From Lamellibrachia columna (taxonomy: Eukaryota; Annelida; Polychaeta; Sabellida; Siboglinidae): 64,000 nt of DNA. Positions 56,641-64,000 of this stretch are shown here, one piece after another. The stretch is from positions 27,392,066-27,456,065 of the forward strand of contig OY759273.1 in the NCBI GenBank assembly GCA_963662155.1. Reading direction: 5' to 3'. The notes below the pieces were generated by a model, which was given only the letters and a program-made list of their open reading frames with translations, was not told the origin of the DNA and made no database searches. Positions within the stretch are counted from its first letter, which is position 1. Each line of letters opens with the position of its first letter. Made by a program: the position numbers and the translations under genes.

Positions 56641-56815
56641 ACAGACCTTGGGTCAATTCCTTTTTATCAGTTACAATTCAATGCCAATTCACTTGTTCAA
56701 GGATCAATTCCAATTCAGTGTACGAACAAAAAGGATCAATTCAATTCATGTGTAATAATCAATTTCAGTTCAGTTCTAATTCAGTTCCCATTACAAGTCA
56801 ATTCACAAATTTGCA
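56640..56815. repeat. AATTC-type degenerate repeat, duplicate copy
   Basis: Same word composition as 37970-38180 and in the same order relative to GALT exon 2; likely near the start of the duplicated segment. Confidence 0.65.
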
Positions 56816-56943
56816 ACATCACTTAATGAACACTACACTGCATAGTGGAAGATTGTAACAGTACAATGACTAGTGGCAGAAATATATCATCAGTTAATAC
56901 TTGTATTACATGTACATTATGTGTATGTGTTCAAATGACTCAG

Positions 56944-57114
56944 AACACCAACACAGATGGTACAACCCTCTCAAAGACAAATGGGTGTTAGTGCCTTCCC
57001 CACCGCATGAAATGACCTTGGAAAGGTCAGACAGAGAAGACCCCAGAAGATCACATCCCCAGTCATGTTCCCAAGAACCCACTTTCCCCGGGTGCAGTCT
57101 GGACAAGTGGGAAG
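56944..57114 (+). pseudogene. Pseudo-exon 2 of GALT duplicate
   Basis: Opens EHQHRWYNPLKDKWVLV, then a one-base insertion near 56993-57000 shifts the frame (171 bp against 170 in the gene). Acceptor and donor dinucleotides survive. Confidence 0.94.
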
Positions 57115-57751
57115 GTGTGTCATGATTGAAGAATTCCATTTAATTAAAATCCAGCAGATCTGAATCATCTCAAATGTTGCCAACATTGCTGTACAGTTCT
57201 GATTGTCTTGTTTGATGCACTATCTTGTAAAGTAGAAATTTATCTTTATAAGACTACATTTATGAAGTACAGGATGCATATAGGTTTGACATCATTAAAA
57301 TTATTGGCTGACTAACTAGGTTTATTTAGTCTGAAATTAGTATATTATTTTCAAGAGTACATGTAAAGTTCTAATAATCTTGAAGAATTTTGTTTTGCTG
57401 TTTTCAAGACTGCGTTAACGATACACCTTTTTCGTGCAGCCTTTGTAACATTTCGGTTGACAACTGCAATGACTTTTTAGCGACATCATCTTTTATTAAT
57501 TTTATTTAACAGTAGAAATTATTTGATTTATTTTAACCTTGTTAGCGCCATTGAACAGATCTCTACCAGAAACATGGTAAGTTATTGTCATACTTATTGT
57601 TAGAATGATTTTTGTAAAAGAATGATCAATCGTTGATTAATGTTGAGTTCACTGCGTATACTCTATGTACACACCTCCAAAATAAATCTAATCGATATGT
57701 TTTTGCTGATGCTGTTTACAGTGGAAGACAATGTGTGTAATATCTGTCTGG

Positions 57752-57826
57752 GCGACTCCCATCTACGAGAGTACAAACATGTCTGAGAATGACTTTCCTG
57801 CTTTACTTGAAGCTGGACCAGTCCTG
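57752..57826 (+). pseudogene. Pseudo-exon 3 of GALT duplicate
   Basis: Similar to 40101-40176, but CTGTTTAGGTGAC has become CTGGGCGAC, deleting the AG acceptor. One base is missing before the donor. Confidence 0.92.
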
Positions 57827-57910
57827 GTAATTTAATGACACATTCGTGTTTAATTTTTATATTACTTAAACTAACTAGAGAGTACATGTTGCGGAGTTAA
57901 ATTCTAACAA

Positions 57911-58200
57911 ATATTGGGTGGCATATTGGGACTCTCAATGGACCCATGTTCAAATCTACTTCTGCAGCTGCAGTTTCAAAACTTGGGCAGTTTTTGTCCT
58001 CCACTTTGCCTCAGTTCACTCAGCTGTATAAATGAGGACCTGGCAATAGACAGTGGTGGATATGTGAATGAATATTCTTTGAGCAGTAACTGTGGTGTGG
58101 CTGAATTCTTCCCACAGAAGTCGAATTGCTGTTGCCAGGGGGTTAAGTGTAAAGCGCTCATAAGAAACTTGATACTGTGTTATATAAGAACTTACCTTTA
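57911..58200 (+). mobile_element. SINE shared with GALT intron 3
   Basis: Same insertion as 40268-40560, with part of the tRNA-like head lost. Its presence in both copies places it before the duplication. Confidence 0.85.
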
Positions 58201-58549
58201 CGTACCCTTGGGTTTATGTTCTCTGATAGTTCTTTTGTGTAACTTATTCACACCGTATTAATGACTACCTGTTATGTATAGTATTTTGATTTACATATAA
58301 GTTAAGATATTATGTAATACTCTCCTGAAATTACAGTTTCAGACTTTCCTTTTTTGGTTCACTTGACCCTGCATTTTAACCCTAACCTCAGAAATGAATT
58401 TTGATACATTTTGGCCACACCTTTTTTGAATACATTTTTGACCTACCCTTGTTTTGATTCAAAATGTATGCAACAAAAACAATATAAAAATAGCCTTTAT
58501 TTGGATATTTATAAGTGAAATGTTGCAATTTTATTGAGTATACTTTCAG

Positions 58550-58721
58550 AGTTTCCTGAACACCCGTTGCTAAGGTCTGAGTTTGTGAATGGATCATGTT
58601 GGGTGATGTGTTTTCATCCACGCTCACTCTACCTCAGATGTTGATCGCTGAAGTCCGAGCCGTGATAGATTGGTGGGCAGAGGTCAATGTGGAGCTGGGA
58701 CGAACACATGCTAGGGTGCAG
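58550..58721 (+). pseudogene. Pseudo-exon 4 of GALT duplicate
   Basis: 172 bp against 179. A 7-nt net loss between CATCCACG and GATCGCTGAAG breaks the frame in the middle of the HPRSD region. Confidence 0.94.
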
Positions 58722-58849
58722 GTGACAGATCATGTGTCCAGTTTGGTTAATGTCATTCCTTTATACTGTCACTCATAGCATGAATAATATTGTTAGTTTT
58801 GTTAATTTACTCTTTTAAATATACAATCAATAGTCTATTCTATATTAAG

Positions 58850-59300
58850 GTAGTTTTTGACTTTCTCTGTCTGTTTCCTTAGTTTCGTGTATATGGGGCT
58901 GAAATTTTGTAGGCGTGTTTTCGGGGGCCCTTGGGGCTGGGTCGTACATTGATTCCCCCGGGGGTGGGGATATTATGAAGGAACCTATGCGGATGTTTGA
59001 CATAGATTATATAACTCAGAAAACTAGGAGTTCACAATTACGTACAATTCTTAGCAATGCTATTTATGTTTTCTATGATTGTGCTTAGTTACGTGACCTA
59101 CGTCAAACATCTACGTAAGTTCCTTGGTACGGTACGAACACTTTAAGAAAGCAGTTGTACATGATTTTTGGGGGCAAGAAGTTGTCATTACCATTGGCAA
59201 TGCCCTAACAAAACTTGACTGGGTGGTGCTAGGAGTCATAGGCTCTTCCAGTGACTGCCTTTTCTCCTGTGCATCGCCAGGTAACTTGGCTAGCATATTA
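58850..59300. repeat. Interspersed repeat R1, pseudogene copy
   Basis: Uninterrupted version of the GALT intron 4 copy, continuing through GCCAGGTAACTTGGCTAGCA. It supplies the empty site for the LINE at 41643-43640. Confidence 0.75.
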
Positions 59301-59766
59301 TGTATTTAAGTAAAATAGACGATGCGTACTTGACCAGGGATGCCATTGTGTGTTACCTGTTATACACATTAATTCATAACACATAACTATTACATGATTG
59401 CATTGCTTGGCATTAGAGCTATTATGTGTCATCTCCAAACTTAAAAACAATTATAACACCTTGCTATAAAAAATGGTGTTGTAACAAACACATCTGTCCA
59501 CTTGATGTCTTCTCTTCCTGACCCTGGCTTGGACATGTCACCTCAACTGTCTTGTAATTCTATACATTTCAGTGTCTCGGATTAGTGGTTTTGACCTCAA
59601 AGTTCTTAGCCGAATACACCCACTTTGTTTAATTAAACTAATGTTGACTAGAATGTCTCTTGATTGTTTGTAAATTAGGAGAGAATGACAGTTGTAGATT
59701 AAACCCTCGTACTTTATGCATCCTTCTTAATCTTAATGGATGCCACTTTTTGGCTTGAGTATCAGA

Positions 59767-60090
59767 CACTCATGGGGCGCGGAACATCGGGCTCTCAATC
59801 GAGAGAATCCGGGGTCGGATCCTCTTGCTGCCGTTTCGAAGCTTTGGCAATTTCGTTCATCCCACGTGGCCACAGTTCACTCAGCTGTATAAATAAGTAT
59901 CTTACTACAGACAGAGGTGGATATCTGAATGAATAGTCTTTATGCAGTAATTGCAGCATGGCTGAATGTTTCCCAGAGAAGTCGAGATGGCCTTGGAATG
60001 AACATATCTGCCAGGGGGTGAAGTGTAAAGTGCTTTGAGCAGTCCCAAGGACTAGATACCGTGCTATATAAGAACGTACCTTTACCTTTC
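59767..60090 (+). mobile_element. SINE unique to the pseudogene copy
   Basis: Same family as 40268-40560 (CAGCTGTATAAATAAGTATC, GTGAAGTGTAAAGTGC, CTATATAAGAACGTACC). The matching place in the gene, about 43862-43890, lacks it, so it inserted after the duplication. Confidence 0.8.
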
Positions 60091-60265
60091 CTTTCTATAT
60101 CTTGAAATCACCTGATGAGTTTGTGAGATTTGATGTTGTCATAGCATTGCCATCACAAATGGTATTGTTGTCAATCAAATATTTAATGTAATGTTGTTGA
60201 AATCATTTGTTGTCGCCACCTGATTTTCATAGCTATTGGCCATTGAATGTAACTTTGCTTTTTGA

Positions 60266-60388
<123 letters not shown>

Positions 60389-60962
60389 TAATATAATAAC
60401 ATGAAAAGTGAATAGATTAGTATTACTTGGCAGATCCTTTGGAAACCCAACATGGCCTTATGGGGAGGACCACCGGCGTAGTATACTTTATACCATATAC
60501 AAATTAAATTGTTCAACATAATAACATAAAGTAAGTGTGATATAACATGTGAGTGCTATATAAACAGTTGCAATTATTAAGATTAGATGACGAATAATAA
60601 TATTAATCTAAAATAATGTAATTAATTAGTTCAATGTCCATAATACATTACCAGGTATTCAGAGGAGATGATTCAGTCATAAAGTAGCACTAAGCATGAA
60701 GAGAGGAAGGCCCAGGTTAGGATGACTCAACAACAACATCAGCTGACACAAGATATGTGTGACTCAAATGACCACACTTCAGAAGAACAACAATCAACAT
60801 TGTGACAACTTGAGACATTGGCATCTTGTTAATGACTCTTAGCAGCAGCACAGTGGGTGGCCATGCAGTGGACAATGGACAGTCTCCAGGTGTTGACCAC
60901 TGGAAACAATGGAGAGTTTTTTATACTAATTAATTAGCAGCAAGAATGATCTCACTACCCTC

Positions 60963-61352
60963 ATGCCACTTGTCCACTATAAAGGGCAGTTTGACCACAA
61001 GTCTGGTCATAACCTGATCATCAGCAGAATGAACAAGTCCTATGCTACGATGCAACCTAATGAGTTAGCGACAACTTTGCCTGCCGTCCAGCGCAAGTTC
61101 GATAATGCCATCCACCAGATGGACTGCATTGACCAGAAGATCGCATTCGTGAAAGTCCGCCTTTCCCGAATCAAATGTGGCTCCACCTACTGGCAAATGA
61201 GGAGCCAACAAGTATCGACGCTGCAGGGCATAAGACGCATGTACATGGAGTATGCACATGAACAAGTCTCGATTCTCGATACTTGTGCACATCGTCTAGC
61301 GGAGCTCGCAGCACTAGAGGATGCTGGGAGTGGAAAGACAGAGTGTGTGTAA
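60963..61352 (+). CDS. Hypothetical 129-residue protein (copy 2)
   Basis: Partner of 44695-45084, from MPLVHYKGQFDHKSGH to AGSGKTECV and TAA, exactly the same length. Replacements are spread along the protein, several non-conservative (Y to P, D to F, R to C). The frame survived within a segment where the host gene collected frameshifts and stops. Function unknown. Confidence 0.3.
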   Translation: MPLVHYKGQFDHKSGHNLIISRMNKSYATMQPNELATTLPAVQRKFDNAIHQMDCIDQKIAFVKVRLSRIKCGSTYWQMRSQQVSTLQGIRRMYMEYAHEQVSILDTCAHRLAELAALEDAGSGKTECV

Positions 61353-61603
61353 TGCACACATGAAAACAAAAGGTTCTTCTCAGAGCCAGCCATATTGTCC
61401 AGAACAGAGCAATTATACCATGGGTCTGTACGTGCATGAGTGTGTGCGTGCGTGCGTACATGTGTGTGCGTGGGGAAAATATGTAAAACTCATTAAAAAA
61501 AATTTTCAATTGGGGCAAATCACCTCACAACTGTCTATAAGATCTAAATGAACCTTGAACGTTAGTCAAATTCATAACATTATCTCGTAGGTCATAATTC
61601 CAG

Positions 61604-61726
61604 ATATGGGCAAGTTCATTCCTCCCGAATGAGTCAGCAGTGAAGGACAGAACACAGCGGGAATATTACAAGAAAAATAAGACTTCACTTCTTGTCGACT
61701 ATGTCACATTGGAGATGGAGAGGAAG
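61604..61726 (+). pseudogene. Pseudo-exon 6 of GALT duplicate
   Basis: Open, same length and splice sites as exon 6: IWASSFLPNESAVKDRTQRE and on to LEMERK. Confidence 0.95.
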
Positions 61727-62271
61727 GTGATGTTGTCATTAATTAAAGCGTGTCGGCTGCTTCCAGTAAAGTCTGAAGAATCACAAGGCCACAGTGGTTG
61801 GGTTGATCGAGTCTGGGCTCTTAGCTCTAGAGTCCATATTGTAATTTTGCATGCTTTGATTGTTTAATCCGCAGTAAGAAATGTCCAAGGATAGTTGCAT
61901 CAATTTATTCAAAATGAACTCAGATGCATTGAGACCATATGGCCTCTCTCAGTGTCCAGGTGTGTTTCGAATAGTATGCTAGATTTGATTTGTTCTGGAG
62001 ACCCTGGAAGATGTAAAAAAAAAAGATGTAAATGTTGACATAAATCACCAATTTTGCTTCCGCATGGAAAAGTAGTTTATCTGTGTGTAAAATGAATGTT
62101 TGTTGTCACTAGAACAAACCATTTTGTCTTTCAAAAAAAATTTAATTATTAAGATGAAAAAGTAATATTCTTGCATCAAGGAATAAAATGAAGATGCACA
62201 AACTGAAATAGTGCGACCAATGTCACAGCCGTACGTCTCCTTCTAGGCTCACATAGCTTCTGTGATTCTAG

Positions 62272-62404
62272 TAGCATGTTGTGGTTGCCAATGACGACTG
62301 GGTGTGTGTTGTACCCTACTGGGCGGTGTAGTCGTACGAGACGTTGCTGTTACCATGGCAACACGTTCTATGGATAGAAGATCTTACTAACCATGAAAGG
62401 AACA
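62272..62404 (+). pseudogene. Pseudo-exon 7 of GALT duplicate
   Basis: First codon GAG has become TAG, and the second Trp of YWAVW has become TAG (62329-62331). Length and donor GTAAGG are kept. Confidence 0.95.
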
Positions 62405-62957
62405 GTAAGGAGTGGCCAAGGGGAGGAAGAACTGACCCAGGGGAAGGAAGAACTGGCCTAGGAGAGGAAGGGACTGGCCCAGGGGGAGGAAAGGACTGGC
62501 CCAGGGGGAGGAATGACTGGCCCAGGATAGGAAGGACTGTCCCAGGGGGAGGAATGACTGGTCTAGAAGGGGAAGGGACTGGCCCAAGGGAAGAAGGACT
62601 GACCTAGGGTCGAAAGGACAGGACCAGGGGGAGGAAAGACTGTCCCAGGGGAGGAATTACTTGTCTAGAAGGGGAAGGGACTGGAAGAAGGACAGATCTA
62701 AGGTAGGAAGGAATGGCCCAGGGGAGGAAGGGCTGGGCAAGTTGCAGGAAGGACTGGCTCAGTAGAGGAAGGGCTGGCACAGGGGAGGAATGGATGACCC
62801 AGGGGGAGGAAGGGCTAACCCAGGGGAGGAAGGGATGACCCAGGGGAGGGAGGGCTAACCCAGGGGATGAAGGGCTGACCCAGGGGAGGAAGGACAGTCA
62901 TGGGGGAAGACGGACTGGCCCAAGTGGAGGAAGGGCTGGTACAGGGGGAGGAAGGGA
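62405..62957. repeat. 21-bp minisatellite in pseudogene intron 7
   Basis: About 25 units of the GAGGAAGGACTGGCCCAGGG type with many variants. It starts directly at the 5' splice site, as in the gene. Confidence 0.93.
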
Positions 62958-63065
62958 TGTTCAATTGTACCTAGTACAATCTCCAACATAACATGTTATC
63001 TCAATATGTAGTAAGGTATGTCCAGGGACATCCGCAGGAATTTTTCCAGGGAGTGGCAAGAAAGA

Positions 63066-63067
<2 letters not shown>

Positions 63068-63162
<95 letters not shown>
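63068..63162. repeat. (AT)n microsatellite
   Basis: AT tract in the pseudogene intron 7, not present at the matching place in the gene. Confidence 0.97.
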
Positions 63163-63164
<2 letters not shown>

Positions 63165-63270
63165 TGTAAAGTTAACATATACTTTGAACTCATGAATATA
63201 CATCTGAAAAAAATTCCAGATCCAGGAGGGCAAGTGCCCCGACTTGCCCCCCTGCAGATGGCCATGGGTG

Positions 63271-64000
<730 letters not shown>

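Overview
This is a eukaryotic nuclear window. Its two protein genes are split by GT-AG introns, it has a nuclear-type tRNA with internal Pol III boxes, and it is packed with micro- and minisatellites, LINEs, SINEs and a Ty3/Gypsy-type element. Gene architecture, CR1/L2/RTE-like LINEs and tRNA-derived SINEs suggest a marine invertebrate, possibly a lophotrochozoan (mollusc, brachiopod or annelid); the sequence alone does not settle the clade.

Layout. 1-12 kb is a tandem-repeat desert: units of 77, 27, 28, 22 and about 50 bp plus GT, AT and CACG tracts. It contains one recognisable kelch-repeat exon on the minus strand at about 4.04-4.18 kb. A broken CR1-like LINE lies at 12.2-15.0 kb. At 15.1-16.0 kb is a stray duplicate of a POLK exon, followed by a hAT-like MITE and a minus-strand tRNA-Arg(UCU). 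From 18.5 to 33.8 kb runs a complete-looking DNA polymerase kappa gene (POLK, 12 coding exons, 973 codons plus stop). Its last exon ends in a PCNA-binding motif. About 1.4 kb further, at 35.25-53.98 kb, lies a complete galactose-1-phosphate uridylyltransferase gene (GALT, 10 coding exons, 356 codons plus stop). All exon phases in both genes agree across the junctions I chose.

From about 56.6 kb to the window end, exons 2-8 of GALT recur with their introns as a tandem partial duplicate. This copy has frameshifts, stop codons and lost splice sites, so it is a pseudogene; the duplication continues past the right edge. Comparing the copies dates other events. One SINE and a 129-codon intronic open frame are in both copies. 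Two LINE fragments occur only in the working gene, and one SINE only in the pseudogene. The minisatellites in intron 7 have expanded to different lengths.

The genes are not a functional system: POLK (translesion DNA synthesis) and GALT (Leloir galactose pathway) are unrelated neighbours in the same orientation. The most interesting material is structural: satellites that seem to have grown from exon or splice-site sequence, an exon copy moved upstream of its own gene, a 230-bp direct-repeat pair that looks like a miniature LTR element, and the paired intronic open frame.
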